Below, one piece after another: positions 18,001-33,000 of a stretch of DNA of 64,000 bases. Source of the DNA: Betaproteobacteria bacterium Ga0077526 (GTDB taxonomy: Bacteria; Pseudomonadota; Gammaproteobacteria; Burkholderiales; Ga0077523); NCBI GenBank assembly GCA_001464765.1, contig LNDV01000028.1, positions 62,001-126,000 of the forward strand. Direction: 5' to 3'. Position 1 is the stretch's first letter. Every line of letters starts with the position of its first letter. Under the pieces are notes generated by a model, which was not told the DNA's origin, did no database searches, and saw nothing but the letters and a program-made list of their open reading frames with translations. Both the position numbers and the translations under genes were made by a program.

Positions 18001-21000
18001 CCGGGATCGCGGAGACGCCGAGGCCGACCCAGCCGCCGCCCGAACGGCGACGGGCGAAGACTTCCGATTCCGCACCCAGGCCGCTGCTCCACACCACGGC
18101 GATGTTGGTGCCGTCCGTGGCGAGGTCGTACTCCGCCACGCCGGGCTGCCACTGACTGATGCCGAGGCCCGTTGCGGAACCCGGCGTGACGTCCACCCAG
18201 GCCGCGCCGTTGAACTGCCTTGCGTAGACGGACGACACGACGGTCGTATCAATCCAGGACACCACCAGACGGCCGTCCAGCACGACGATCTGCGCGAAGT
18301 CGGCTCGGGCCGTGTTGCTGATGCCGCCGGGCAGCAGGGACGTGCCCAGTGTCACCCAGCTGTCAGTGCCGGCGTCGTACTGCGCCCCGAGGATGTCGGT
18401 ACCGTTGGCGGACGCTTCGGTCCACACGACCGTCGGTCGTCCGCCGATGACGGAGAGCGCAGGACGGCGGGAAGCCGTCTGCGAGTCGCTCACCCCGCCG
18501 CCGGCAGCCGAGCCGCCGAGCATGCGCCACCCGCTGGCGGTCTGCTGCGCCACGTAGATCTCGTAGTTGCCGTTCCGCGTATCGGCCCAGGCCACGTAGC
18601 GCGTGCCGTCGTCGGCGACGGCCACTGTCGTCTCGATCGCCGCGCCCATGCCGCCCGTCAGTCCGAAGCCCGTCGCGGACCCGGCGATCTCCGCCCACCA
18701 GCCGCCGTAGACGGGGCCGAGGGGCAGCGTGTCGATCGCGTCCGGATCGTTCGTCGTGACGGCGGGCGTCGGGTTCGGCGTTGCGAGGGGCAGCACGATC
18801 GTCGCCGGGTCGTCGCCAGAGCCGGCGACGATGAGGTTGGAGCCGCCCAGCACGTCGATGATCTGATCGTCACCGCCTTCGCCGTAGAGGACGTCGTTGC
18901 CGCCCTGACCGTCGAGGCGATCCCGGCCGGAGCCCGGTTCGTTGAGGCCGGTGCCGAAGTCGCCATAGAGGTAGTCGACGGCGTTGTCGTCGCCGGCGGT
19001 CGTGTCGTCGCCGAAGAGCTGGTCGTGGTCCGCTCCGCCGACGAGGACGTCCGCACCTTCGCCGCCGCGCATGACGTCGTCGCCCGCGCCGCCGTCCATG
19101 GTGTCGTTGCCCGCGCCGCCGAGCAGCACGTCGTTGCCGGCGAAACCGAAGATCACGTCGTCGCCCTCGCCGCCGAGGATGCCGTCGGCGCCCTCGCGCG
19201 AGCCGCGAAGCACGTCGTTCCCGTTGCCGCCGTCGAGGATGTTGACGCCGCCGCCGCCGGCATCGATCTCGTCGTCGCCTTCCTGGCCGCTCAGCAGATC
19301 GTTGCCGAGGCCGCCATCGATGTCGTCGTGGCCGGCGCCGCCTTCGATACGGTCGCCGCCGAAGCCACCGCGCAGATCGTCGTCGCCGAGGCCGCCGGTG
19401 ATGTAGTCGCCGTTCGCACCGCCTTCGACGTAGTCATCGCCGTCGGCCGTGAAGATGACATCGGCGCCACCGAGCCCGAAGACGATGTCATCGCCCGCGC
19501 CGGCGTCGATGAGATCGCCGAAGTACGTGGCGTCGAGCAGGTCGGGATCGTCCGTACCCGCATCGGACCCGAAGATGAGGTCGTCGCCGGCCCCGGTGAA
19601 GATGCGCGTCTGCAGGGCTGGAGTCTCGATCCGCACCTCGTCGTCGTCCTTCAGCGTCGTGACCGTGATGCGGTCCGCCACGAGCGCGCCGCGCAGGACG
19701 ATGCGGGAACCCACGCCCGCATCCGCATCGCTCACGTCGCCGTTGATAAAGATCTGCTGTGCGGCAAACATGAGGCTGCCGAGCCTCGTGTCCACGTCGT
19801 CACCGGCGTTCAGCGTGATGTCCGTCTCGTTGCTGAAGATGATCCCGCCTTCCATGAGGATGATGTCCTCGTCGGTCGCCGCGGTCTCCCGGGTGGTGAG
19901 CCGGACGGGGCCGCCGGGGGCGAAGGCGCTCTGCACGTTGAGCGAGCTGTCCGTCTCCGTGATGAAGATGCTGTTTCTGGCACTGGCGACCAGGCGTCCT
20001 GGCCGTGCCGTTGACGAGTCGATTTCCAGATCGTTGTCGGACTCGCCGATCGAAGTCCCCTGGGCTGTCAGGAACTGATTGACGCCGACGACGTCGGCCG
20101 CGGTGTCGTTGAAGTGATCGAGGATGCTGCCGTCGAGTGCCAGCAGCGACACATCGCCGTCGGCGGACCGGATGCGGTCGACGTTGAGATCGCCGATCTC
20201 CACCAGCACGATGTCCGACAGCGCTTCAGCCCGCACGGAGCCGACGGCGAAGGACGACGAGTTGATCTCCAGGGCGTTCTCGAAGGTGCCCACGCGGCCT
20301 TCGTTCGCCGTGAAGAACAGGTTCACACCGATCACGTCGGCGGTCGTGCCGAGGTCGTTGCCCTCCTCGTCGGGCGAATCGATGATGTCCGCGTGCCGGC
20401 CCGTGAGCACGACGTTGCGCCGCGTGGACTCGATGAGCCCCACGCGGAAGTCGCCTTCCTCCTCGGTGACCGTGATGTTCCCGTTCGTCGTGATGTCGAT
20501 GTTGCCGAACCCGAGCGGATTGGTGTCCCCCAGGTCGGTCCAGGCGAGGAAGTTGATGAACGGCAGCTGGCCGGCATCGGTGATGCCCAGCACGTCGATG
20601 TTGGCGCCGCTGATGATGCGGCGGTCGGCGTCGAGCGACTCACCCACCACGTAGCGGGCTTCGACCGTACCCAATCCCACTCCCCACACGCCCCGCGGAT
20701 ACACCGTCGTTACGCTACCCGGCGAGCTGGTGAAGTGGTCCGTCACGGTGGTCGTTCGGTTCGGACCCCCGAGCACCCCGGCCGGCGTGGCGAACGAGTT
20801 CACGATGCCGGCGGGCTCGAACACCTCGATCAGATAGGGGCCGGGCACAAACGTCGGTTGGAGGCGACCGTTCAGGAGTTCCAGGTCGACGTTGGTGGAG
20901 CGGAAGTTCCCCGAGCGAATGCGCTCCACGTCCACGTCGAAGCCGGTCGTGGCCTCGTTCCCTGTGAGGGCGCGCCGCAGCAGGCCGCGCAGTTCCATGA

Positions 21001-24000
21001 CGTTGCGCTGGCCCGCATCCGAGGTGCGGTAGCGGTCCGCGCCGGTGGGGCCGTCATTGCTTTCGACGATCTCCAGGCGCAGCCGCTGGTTGTCGTTGCG
21101 GCCCACGTTCCCGAGTACGGCGTTGATGCGGAAGCTGTCGGTGCGGATGAGTCCCGGAGGCGTCGGGAACTCGCCGCCGCCCAGCAGACTGGACAGGATG
21201 TCGCCACGCGCGTTGAACACGTTGGTCATGCCGATCGGGTTGTTCACCACGCCGTGGAAGGTGATGTCCGGCGAGGCGTTCGCGCCCTCGTTGGTGTTGC
21301 TGATGGTGATCGGCGTGGGCCGGAAGTCGTGGTTGACGTCGAACTCGAAGTTGTTGACCCGGTCGACCTCGATGATCACCTCGTCCTGCGCCGACACCAG
21401 GAACGTGTTCACCACCTGGATATCGAGGATGTTCATGTCCAGCGACGACTGGTTGAGCAGATCCACCCGCTGGTAGGTCTCGACGAAGGTAAACAGCGGA
21501 CCGTTCGCGAGGGCGGTCTCGATCGTTGACGTGCCCGTGTTCTCCGACCGGAACAGCGCCTGACCGCGGTCGTTCTCGTTGATGATGTTGTTGACGAAGA
21601 AGCCGCCGTCGCCGTCCGGATCCACGAAACTGCCGATCCCGCTGCCGACGCCCTGCACGGACACGTTGATCGCCTTCACGATCCGTCCGTCGGGACCGAC
21701 GATCAGGTTCGGGCTCGGGCCCGACAGCAGAACGACGTTCGAATCCCAGTCGATGTCACGGGTCGGCACGCCCTGCGCCACCGCATTCACATCCGTGTCG
21801 ATCTCCACGAACAGTGCCAGCCGGTCGAAGCCGGCCGGCTGCAGCAGGGGCGTGACGTCCGCGGCAGGAACGCCGGCGACGGGGAACAGGCGGGGCCCGG
21901 CGGTGACGACCGCGCCGGGGTCGGCGTCGATGAGGGTTCTGGGGTCGAAGGTGGCGTCCGGATGATCGTCGCCGTCGCCCAGGCCCACGAACGTTGCGTC
22001 GACGTCCTCGGTCATGGCCGAATCGACCAGCCGGGCCCGCACGTCGACGCCCTCGAGGCCTGTCACTCTCGCGCCGGACCGGATCGCCGTGGTGGCGTGC
22101 GGGTCCACCGCGCCGCTCGATCGCGCGTCGGCATCGCCGAAGAGGCCGCCGGCGGAGGCATCGGACTCGTACTCGAAGTCCAGATGTGTCCACTGGGAGC
22201 GCATCGACACGCTGCGGGCCGTGACGTTCGCGTTGCTGCCCGCGACGACCTGCGTCTCGTCGTTCAGGAAGCCGCGCGAGGCGGCGTCCACGTCCGCGAC
22301 GAAACCGCCGGCATCGCTGTTGGAGCGGATCTTGACGTCAGCGGAGGAGGCAGTGGCGACACTGAGGTGGCCGGCCGCTTCGATCACCACGCCATCACCC
22401 ACGATGTTGCCGCTGCCGTCGTCCACGCCGATGTAGGCGCGATTGTTGTGAGTGTGGTTGCCCCGCGCATCTGCGTCGCCGACGGCGATGAAGCCGCCTC
22501 CGCCATTGCTCGCGTAGGTGGAACTGTCCAGGTCCGAGGTCGACCCTATCGTGACATTGCCGCCGGCCGTGAGTTGCGATGCCGCGATGAACGCCTGAAC
22601 GTTCTGCATGATGCGCAGATCGGCGTCGGGGCTCCCGTAGGCCACGAAGCCGCCGCCGCCGCCCTTCGCCGAAGCCGAGCTGCGTCCGTCGCCGGCGGGT
22701 GGCGAGATGTCCCGCAGCGAAACCCCGCCCGGTCCCAGGAGCAGATGGTTGCCTGCTGGTGCGGACGTCAGGTCGAGGTGGACATTGTGTGTCCCGGTGC
22801 CCGCGGTGAGATCGACACCCGGCCGGCTGAACCGGTGCAGCCCGACCCGGTTCGCGCCGTTCAGGTTGGTGATCGGCGATCCGCCGGACGTGGTGGCGAG
22901 CTGGAAGGTGTTGCCGGCGACGTTGCGGACGAAGTAGGTCCTGCCGTCCTGCAGGCCACCGACGGACTCGCGCTCCAGGCGGTGCTGCTGGGCAGCCGCC
23001 TCCGAACTGGTGTCCGGGCTGAGTGCGATGGGTGTCACCGGTACGTCGTCGTCCCCGTCGTCCGGATCGGCCTGGTCACGCGTCGCCGCGAGCTGGATGT
23101 GATCGGCGTCGAGGGCGATGACGAAGTAGACGGTGTCCGGCGTGAGACCGCCGATCGCAGTACCGCCGGGCTGGACCCGGTAGACGACGCGACTGCCGAC
23201 CGAGAACCCATGGTTCTCCAGGTAGATCTGGTTTGGCGTCGGGGTGACGATCGCGCCGTTCACGTCGATGCCGACCGACTCGCTCGTGAACTGTGCGGCC
23301 GGGGCGGCGCGGTACGTGATGCGCTGGTTCTCGCTGAAGCCGCTGCCCGCGACGGTGATCGTGTCGTCGGTGGCGTTGACCGCGAGGGAGGGGGCGAAAA
23401 CGTCGTCGGCGAAGGCGCCGGCGCGGAGGGCCTCGTTGCGGTTCGTGTAGAGCTGGATGGTGAAGTCGTCCAGCGCCCGCACGAAGTAGGTGCCGGCGGC
23501 ATTGAGGGACGTGCTGATCGACACGCCGTCCTGGGTGTACTTGACGGCATCGCCCGTCACGAAGCCGTGTTCGGCAGCGAAGCGGATGCGGTCGCGCGTC
23601 GCGTCGACGCCGGTGACATTGGCGAGCGGATTGCCGGTGTCGGCGCCCGCGGCCGTGAACACGGCCCCCAGCTGGAGCGTGTTCTCGCCCGTCACGACCA
23701 CGCCGAATTCGCGAGAGGTCGAGAGCGTGCCGCCGTCGGCCGTTGCGATCGCGGGGTTGCCGTTCGGGCCGTAGGTGACGCGGTCGCCGCTGGACAGTCC
23801 GTGCTGCTCGAAGGTGATGGTGTCGGCGTCCACCGTCGCGGTGTCGGGGTCGAACGTATCGCCGAGTGCCACGCCCGAATTGGTGCGGGCGAACGCCTGC
23901 ACAGTGACCGCGCCGTCGGCGTCGATGACCGTGCCGCGGTCGATGTACGCGTTGATCGTCGGGTTGACGCGCGTGTCGCTTGCGGCCGCACCCACCTGCA

Positions 24001-27000
24001 CGATTCCGCCGCCCGAGGCACTGCCGACCGCGTCGCCTTCGGCGCGCACCGAGTCGGCGCGCACGGTGACGCTGCCGCCGATATTCTGCATGGAGACGTT
24101 GTCGTCGATGACCGCTTCGATGACGGGCGTTACCGTCGTCGTCGCCTGCGTCCCCTGGACGGCGACAAAGCCGCCGGATCCCGCGACGGCATCCGACTTG
24201 GCGGTGTTGCTGGCCGTGGCCAGCACCTGGAAGTTCGCGGACTGGAGGACGCGGGCCCCTGCATTCACGTAGGCCGTGGTGGCGCTCGTGAGCGTGGCCG
24301 TTGCGTCGAGCTGCCCGTCGGCGAAGCCGCCGCCCGAGCCGGCGGTGCCCTTGGCGTTGGCGCGGTTCGTGGCATTCGCGCTGGCGGTCACATTGCCGGT
24401 GGCCGTGATCCGCGCGGCCGAGCCGAAGTAGACCGCGGTGTCGCCGGTCGTCTCCGCGTCGGGATTGGCGTCGGCACCCGCGCCGAGGCCGACCGACACG
24501 ATGTTGCCGTTCGCGTCGCTCACGCGGGTCCCCGTGGCGGACAGGGTCAGCGCTGCGCTGGTCACGGCGGCGTCGACGAAGGCGCGTACGTCATCGCGGG
24601 TGCGTGCCGTCGGGGTCACGTCGCCTATGGTGACTAGGCCGATGGACACCGTGTCGACGTCCGCGTCGCTGCGGGCCTCCATCTGTGCGTTGAGCGCCAC
24701 GTTGCCCGCGTTGACGGTCGCGCCGCCCGCGAGATAGGCCTCCACCGTCTGGTCAGTGGTTGCAGTGGGGTCGAGCGACGGCGCATCCACGAGACTCACG
24801 CCCACCGACGACAGCGCGGCGCTGGCGCGGCTGCCCAGCGAGCGGGCCGTCAGCGAGACGCTCCCGCTCGCATCGAGCGCCGCATTGCTTCCCACGTACG
24901 ACCGGGTCGTGCTCTCGACCGTGGCGCGGGCGTCCATCGAGTTCACCCCCACCAGGCCGATGTCGATGCTGAAGCTGTCTGCCTCGGCGTTCCCCGTCGA
25001 CTCCGCCAGCAGTGTCAGGGCGCCACCGTTCACGTCGATGTCCGCGCCGTCGGCGACGTAGGCGGATGTTTCGTGAGCGACGCGTACCGCCGCAGTGCCG
25101 CCCCCCACGTTCACCAGACCGACGTCGAGCGCGAAGGCGCTGCTGGACGCGGAGTTGTTCGGGGAGCGGGCCGACACGTTCGTCGAACCGGCCTGGATGC
25201 CGAAACGGCCACCGAGGTAGGCCTGCGTCTTGCCGGCCGCCAGCACGTCCGGCCGGACGGAGTCGAAGCTCACCAGCGTCACATTCACCGAGATCGCATC
25301 GAGGCTCACCGAGTTGCCGCCGGCCAGTTGCCGGGCCGTCACGGAGAGCGCGCCGCCCACATCGATGCTCCCTGCTGCGCCCGTCGATGTTGCACCGGCG
25401 CCCGGCCCGAGATAGGACTCGACCACATGAGTGTTGTGCACCGTGGGCCGGATCACGCTCACGTCCACGAGGGACACCGCGACGATCGTGGAGTTTGTCG
25501 CCGCGGTGTTGCTCGCTGCGGCGTCCAGGGACAGACTGCCTGCGGAGACGTTCGCGCCTTCCTCCACGAAGGCCCGCGTGGCCCCAGCCGTCTCCAGGAC
25601 GGGTTTAAGAGTGTCCACGGTCACCAGCGAGGCGCCCAGCTCGAAGCTGTCCATGTCCGCTTCGTTGGTTGAGGTCGCGGTGAGCGAGATGCCGCCGCCG
25701 TTCACGTCGAAGTCGGCGTTCCGCGTGACGAACGCTTCCGTGGCGTGGGTCGTCTTCAGTTCCGGCTGGATCTCGGTCACGTCGACGAGATTGATCTTGA
25801 CCGCCACGTCCGAGGAGCCGGCGTCGTTCACAGCGTTGGCCACGCCGGTCACGCCGGTGGTGTTCACCGTGAAGTCACCGCCGACGAACACCCGTGTGGT
25901 ACCGCCCGCCGTGATCACGGGCTGGACGAGATCCACGCCGACGAGGCTCATCTCGATGCTGACATCGTCGACTGACGCGTCGTTGACGGAATCGGCGGTG
26001 AGCGCGAGCGCGCCGCCGAGCGACAGCGTCCCCGAGAGACCAGCGGCGGGTTCGGAACCGGCGGCGGGGCCGACGTAGGCGGATGTGACGTGCGTGGTGC
26101 GCGCCGTGGGTTCCGCCTTCTGCAGCGAGAACAGCGACGCGGCCATCTGGAAGCGGAAGACCTCCGCGGTATTGATGGCGTCGGCGTCGGCGGTGAGACC
26201 GCCTGTCGCGGACACCGCCGCGCCCTCGTCAACGTAGGCGCGGGTCGCACCGCCCGCCTCGGCGGTGGACTTGACGAAATTGAACTCGAAGGCGCCGATG
26301 TCGATGGGCGTGATCTGGTCGACGACCGCGTCGTTCTTGGACTCGGCATCGAGCGTGATGCCGCCGCCGACGAGGTCGATCGTGGCGCGGGGACCCACGA
26401 ACGCTTCGGTCGTGTGGGAGGTGCGCGAAGACTTCTCGGACTGGTCCACGTCGACGAGGCCCACCTCGAAGGCCACGGCCTCCGTGCGCGCATCGTTGGT
26501 GGACTTTGCGGTGGCGTTCACGCCGCTCGCGAAGATGTCGAAGTTGCCGCCGATGTGGGCGCGTGTGGCGCCACCGGCATCCGCCTCGGGCTTGACCTTC
26601 TCCACCGCGACAAGACTCACGTCGAGCGTCACCTGCGGGATCGTGGCGTCGTTCTCCGAGGTGGCCTGCAGGTTCATGCCCCCGGCGGCGATCCGCAGGG
26701 TGCCGGACAGTGCGCCGTCGGGGTTGGTCCCCTTGGCCGGTCCGAGATAGGCCTCCACCGTGTGGTTGGTCCTGGCGGAGACGTCGGCGAGCTGCACGTT
26801 CACGCCGGAAGCCCCGGCGTACTGGGCGCCTGCGGTGGCGTCGGTGTTGGCGAAGGCTGCCGTCGTCAGCGAGCCGACGTTGGCGGAAGCCCCCTGGTCG
26901 ATGTGGACGGCGGTGGAGCCTTCCACCAGCGCGTTGCTCGCGGTGTCGCTCACGTTCACGAGCGTCGCACCGCCCGAGAAGTTGTTCGACGTGGCGTTGT

Positions 27001-30000
27001 TGGTCGAGTTGGCGGTGATGCTCAGACCGGCGGTCGTCCGCACGTCGGCGCCGCGGCCGAGGAAGGCCTCGTTGCGGCCGGTGATCGTGGCGCGGGCATC
27101 GGTGTCGAAGGGGGGCAGGACCGGGATGGGCAGATCGTCCGGCAGCTTGTCGGCGATGCTGGAGAGCGCCACGCCGTTCAGGCTGAGCAGGTTCACGTTG
27201 AGCATGGTGGTCGTCGCCGACGCGGTCTTGTGGGCGGTCGATGAGACGTTCGCGCTCCGCGCGTTGACCCGCCCGGAGATGCGCGCCCGGGTGTTCGACT
27301 CGCTGAGCGCCATGGTGGCCTGCGCCCCGATGGTGAACAGCGCGATGTTCGCATCCACCAGATCCGGGTCCATCGTGTCGGTGGACGTGGCGCTGACGTT
27401 CACGCCGCCGTTGCCGATGATGGTGACGTTGGCGCCTTCGCCGATGAACGCCTCGCTCTCGCCCGAAGCCTGCTCGGCCTCAAAGCCCACTTCGCCGGTG
27501 AACGCGGCGATCCCGAAGAAGTCGACGTCCGCGTCGCCGGTGCGAGTCGCGTTGGCGACCACGTCCAGCTGCGTCGCCGTGATCGTGCCGCTGGCCTCCG
27601 CCCTGGCGCTGTGGCCGGCGATCGTCTCGGCGATCATGATGCCTGCCGCGGCGAATGTCGAACCGGCGAAGCCGCCCGAACCCGCCTCCAGCGTCGGGTT
27701 CGCGATCGCGCGGACCGATACTGGCCCGCCGGTCACGGACGCCCTGCTGGAGATGACCGCACGGGCCTGACCGCCGGTCTGCGAGACCGCCACCGCGCCG
27801 CTGGCCGCCACGACGGCGCTGGCGGTAAAGCCGAGGGCCGACGCTTTCAGGGAAGGCGACAGCGTGGCGAAGACGCTTACCGCATCGACCGCGGTCACGG
27901 TCGTGTTCTCGCCGTCGATCAGGGCCTCGACGGTGTTCTCCACCTTGTTGGAAGCATAGGACAGTCCCGCGCCCGCGATCCCGCCCACGGCCAGGCCGCC
28001 CGAATCGGCATCGAACGTGGAGTCATCCAGCGCGATGACGAGGACGTCGGCTTCGGAATCGACCTCCGCCTCGTCGTTGATGAAGGCGCGCGTGGTGCTG
28101 GTCGTCGTGTTCGTGGTGACCGTCCCGATGCCGCCGATGGCGCCGGTCAGGGAGACGCCAAGCGCGTCGGCTTCGACATCGAGACTCGAGTCCGCGGTGA
28201 TGTCGATGTTGCCGGTCGTCGAGACCGTCGCCGCGCCGATGCCGGCTTCGACTTTCGTTGCGAGGGTGTTCGTGGCGATGGATGCGCCGGCGCCTGCGTT
28301 CAGGCTGACAGCGAGCCCGCCCGAATCGGCATTCAGCACGGAGTCGTCCGTGGCGCGCGCGCGCATCGATGTGGCCGAGATCGTACCGCCATTGCGAATC
28401 GTCGCCGACGTGGCGGTGTTGTCCTCGTTCATCGTCACCGTCGCGTACCCGCCGGCGATGCCGCTCGCGCTGAAGGCAACGGCAAGGGCGCTCACGTCGT
28501 TGGACGACTCGGCCGTGAGCGAGAGCTGGCCCTCGACAATCGTGATGTCGGCATCGTCGGTGTAGGCCTCGACGGTGTTGTTGAGCGTGTTTAGCGCAAC
28601 GGAGGCACCGATGCCGACGCCCAGGCTGGCGGCGAGGCCGCCGCTATTGGCCTGCAGCACGCTGCTGTCCGTGGCGGTCACGACCACGGCACCGTCGGAG
28701 TCGATGGTCGAACCGCTTCGGACGGACGCGTTCGTCGTGTTGGCGAGATCGTTCATGGTGAAGGTGCCGACGCCGGCCAGCAGGCCGGACGCGGAAAGAC
28801 CCAGCGCCAGTGCGTCGACGTCGTAGTCGGACGTCGCCGTCAGGATCACGTTGCCGCTGTCGGTGGTGACGGTAGCGTTGTCGATGAAGGCTTCGACCGT
28901 GTTGGCCATGATGTTGACGGCGACGGAGGCGCCGGCGGCCGCGAGGCCGCTCGCGGCCAGGGCTCCCGTATCGAGATCCAGCGTTGATGTGTCGGACGCC
29001 CTCACGGTGATGGCGGTGGCGGCGATGGTGCCGCCGCCGATGCCGGCGCTGGTCGTGTTGCCGATCACGTTGGCTTCCACCGAGCCGGCGATGGCGATCA
29101 GGCCAGCCGCGGCGAGGCCGAGCCCCTCGGGCGCGTACTCGTTGTCCGTGGCCGCCACGACGTTGAGGTTGCCGGTCGTGGTCACGGAGCCGTCCACCGC
29201 AGCGACCGCCTCGCTGTTGGTGTAGTTGAATGCCGCGCCCACCGACGCCGCGAAGAGCAGACTGGCCGAGCCGCCGACGGCGCGGTTCTCGAAGTCGTGG
29301 TTGGTGCGGGAGCGCACCTCGACGTTGCCGCCTGCGTTGATCACCGCACCCTGGCCGATGGACGCCTCGTTGATGTCGCCGTCCAGCGTGACGGTCCCCG
29401 CGCCTGCCGCACCGGCCGCCGCCAGACCGGCGATGGCGGCCTCGCCTGCGTTGGCGTCGGCGTGGACCCGGTTGCCGGCGACGAAGGTCCCGACGCTGCG
29501 TTCGACGTTCGTGAGCAGATCGAGTCCGCCTTCGACGGTCACTTCGGCACCATCGCCCACGCGAACGGCGGTGTGGTTGCGCATGGCATTCACCGCGATC
29601 GAACCCGCCACGTTCCCGCCGAGGCTCAGTGCGGCGCTGCTCGCGTCGGCGTTGTAGTCGAACGGCACGCTGGCATCGCCCTGCGCGTCGAGGGAGATCA
29701 CGCGGGCCGTGACGCTGGCGCCGTCGCCGATCTCGGCGATGTGCTCGCCCTCGGAGTAGTTGGCCGCGAAAGCGGCGCCAGCGGCGACTGCGCCGGTGAT
29801 GGCGGTGCCGTCGGCGTCGGCGTCCGAGTCGTAGTTCATGCGGGCTACGACGGTCACCGCATCGGCGACGAGGGTTGCGCCAGCGCCGATCGACGCGTGG
29901 CTCACGGGACGGCCCGCTCCGACGGCAATGGCCGCGGCCGCACCGACCTGAATGTCGGGCAGGTTGTTCTCGTCGACGGAATCCAGGAGGACGCGGTCGA

Positions 30001-33000
30001 AGCGATGCTGCGTGCCCGTGGCGACGGAAGCGTCGAGGTCCACGATGTCGAACGGGTTCGGCGTGTGGAGCAGGACCACGCGGCCATCGTCCCCGGTGAG
30101 CACGTAGTAGACGGCGTCGTCTACCAGGCCGCCGATGCTGGCGCCTCCACCGTTGCGGTAGATCACGGCTTCGCCACTGTGCGGACCGCTCGCGGAAAGG
30201 TCGATGGTGTTGGCGGTGCTGTCCACTGTGCCGGCCGGGTCGAACACATACGCGGCTTCGAGCGAGTGCGCGCCGACGGTGGTGGCTGGTGCTGAGAGAT
30301 CGATCGCATTCGCGCCAGCGGTGGCATCGGCACGCGATGCGTGCAGGCTGAGACCAACCGGGACGTCGCCATCCTTGACGACGTGCACGAAGTACCGGTC
30401 ACCGTCGGTGAGCCCGCCGATGGCGCTGCCGCCTGCGGTGACGCGGTAGATGACGGAGTCGCCGTCGGCGAACTGGTCCGAGACGATGCCGAGACGGTTG
30501 GCGCCGTCGTTCACCTCCGCCGACGGGTCGATCGACACGCCGCGGCTGTGGTGCGCATTGCCCACCCGCGCGATGCGGTGGGCGGTGCCACCCAGGCCGC
30601 TGGCGTCGAGGTCGATGGCGTTCTCGTCCGCCAGAGCGTCGCGTCGGGTATCGAACAGGCGGATGCGGATGTTGGCCGGATCGGTCGCATCCACGTTCAC
30701 GAAGTAGCGGCGGCCATCCGCCAGCCCGCCGACATTGGAGTCCCCGCCGTTGAAGTACTTGACCGTGTCCCCGTCCACCATGCCGGCCAGATTGCCGATG
30801 TTGATGGTGTCGGCCGTGTTGTCCACGGCACTGCCCGGGCTGAACGTGCGCTCCGCGGCAAGACTGTGGCGGTCCTCCGCATCCGTGACAGCGGTGAGGT
30901 CTAGGGCACCGGTGCCCGCCAGCGCCGCGGCGCGGGTGGAATGCAGCCGGAGGAGCTGGCCGTCCGCGCCGGTCACGCGGACGAAGTAGGTGGTGCCGTC
31001 CACGAGGCCGCCGACGCTCGTGTCGTCCTGGTTGTTGCGGTAGACCACTGCATCGCCGGTATCGAACTCGTGCGACAGGGGCGCGGCGATGGTGTTGGCT
31101 GCCGAATCGACGTCGGTTTCCGCGTCGAAGATCACCTCGAGCCCGGGATGCGGGTCGACGAACGGGAACAGGATGTCGTCGACCCCGGCGATCGCGGCCA
31201 GACGCTCGATCTGGCGGTGCGTCTCCGCATCGATGTCGAGGCCGCCCGACAGCGAGCCGCGCTGGCTCGCGATCGCGTCGGCGTTCGCCGTGGAGTCGGT
31301 ATCCGCGTTCACGTCGACGTCGTCACCGACGATCATGTTGGCGCCTGCTTCCGCTCGGGCGCCGCCGAGAGGGCCGCCTGCTGCGATCGCGACACCGAAG
31401 CCGATGTCGTCGCCTCCGGCTTCGGCGTTCGCTAGCGTGTTGACGTTGGCGACGTGGTCTGCGTGCACGACAAGGTCGCCCGTGATCGTGCTCTGTGTCG
31501 TGCCGGGCCGCACCCGCGCTACCGTGTCGTTCGAGGTGGCGGTGAGCGCGACTGCGCCGGGAATGCTGGCGGGGCCGTCCGTGCCGGCGAACGCAGTCGT
31601 GCTGGTGCTGTAGTTCCCAGTTGCGTTGACGCGGACATCCCGCGCGTTGGTGATGAGCGCGTCGCCGACCTCGGCAAGGACGTCGTGCTTGATGGCGTTG
31701 ACGGCAACGGACGGACCGACGCCGATGGTGGCGCCCAGCGGCACGGAGGTGGCCGTGGCGTTGTACACGCCCTGGTAATTGGCCGTCACGGACAGATCGT
31801 TGCCGGCCGACAGCGTGAGATTCGCGCCGTCGAGAATGCGGGCGATGTGCTGGCCGCCACCCGTGGCATCCCCTTCCAGGATGTCTCGAGGATCTCCGGA
31901 GAGGTTGAGCGCGAAGGCGCCCGCGACCCCTACGTCCCTGGCACCGGCACCGGAGCGCGCCGTGGCGTCGATCCGATGGATGCCATCGCCGCCGACGAGC
32001 GCCTGCAGGGCGATCGAGGGCGCCGTGACCGTGCCGCCGATCGCGTTCTCCACGCGCTGCCCGTCGATGTTGATGGCCACTGCCACGCCGAGTCCGGATG
32101 CGGCATCCACCGACTGTGCGTCGGCGACGGCGCTGATGTCCATGTTGCCGCGGGCGGAGACGAGGGGCGCGACGCCCGTCGTGAGCACGCCACCGTCCGA
32201 GAGTTCGGCGGTGGAGTAGCCGTAGTCCAGGTTCACGGCCAGTGCTGCGGTGGCGCCGATCGGCCCGTCTGCCGTCTCGGCGGTCGCCCGCTGCAGCACC
32301 CGGATCACGTCTTCCGGGATCTCGCCGACACCGGCCATGGCGAGCAGGCCCTCGATCGCGTTCTCCACCGTCTCGGTGACGACCTCGCCAGCCGGATCGG
32401 CGACGGCGCCGCTCTGTCCGGCGGTCGCCACCGCATTCAGCGGAGCATTGTTCAGCGCCTGTACCACGACGGTCCCGGAGGGCACGTTGATCTGCATGCC
32501 GCTCGCCGCTGCGGCGCCGCCCACGACGTAGCCGAGGGACATGGCGGCGCCGACGCTCGCCGTGCCGCCGACACCGCTGTCGGAATCCGCGGTGTGGGTC
32601 GTCGTCGCGTTGTGGTTTGCGCGGACCAGCAGGTTGCCGCTGATGTTGGAGGTGCCCGTCGTGTTGGTGGTGCGGGCCACCGTGTTGAGATCGGTGTAGT
32701 TGGCGGCGACCGAGGCGGGCAGGTTGACCGCGTTGGTGGCCCCTGCTGTCGCGTTCGCGATGGTCGTGTAGTCCCCGTCGGCGAGCACATGGACGTCGGT
32801 GCGGACGCCATCGCCCACCTGCGTGCCGGTGATCGTGGCATCGCGGACTTCGGCCAGCACCTGCTGCGTGATCGCGTTGCCGGAAGCCGAGGGCCCGATG
32901 CCCACCGTCGCCGTGGCCTGCGGTGTGGCACGTGTGACGGCTTCGTAGCGTCCCTCGAAGTCCGAGCGGACGATCAGGTCGCCGCCGCCCAGCAGGGTGA

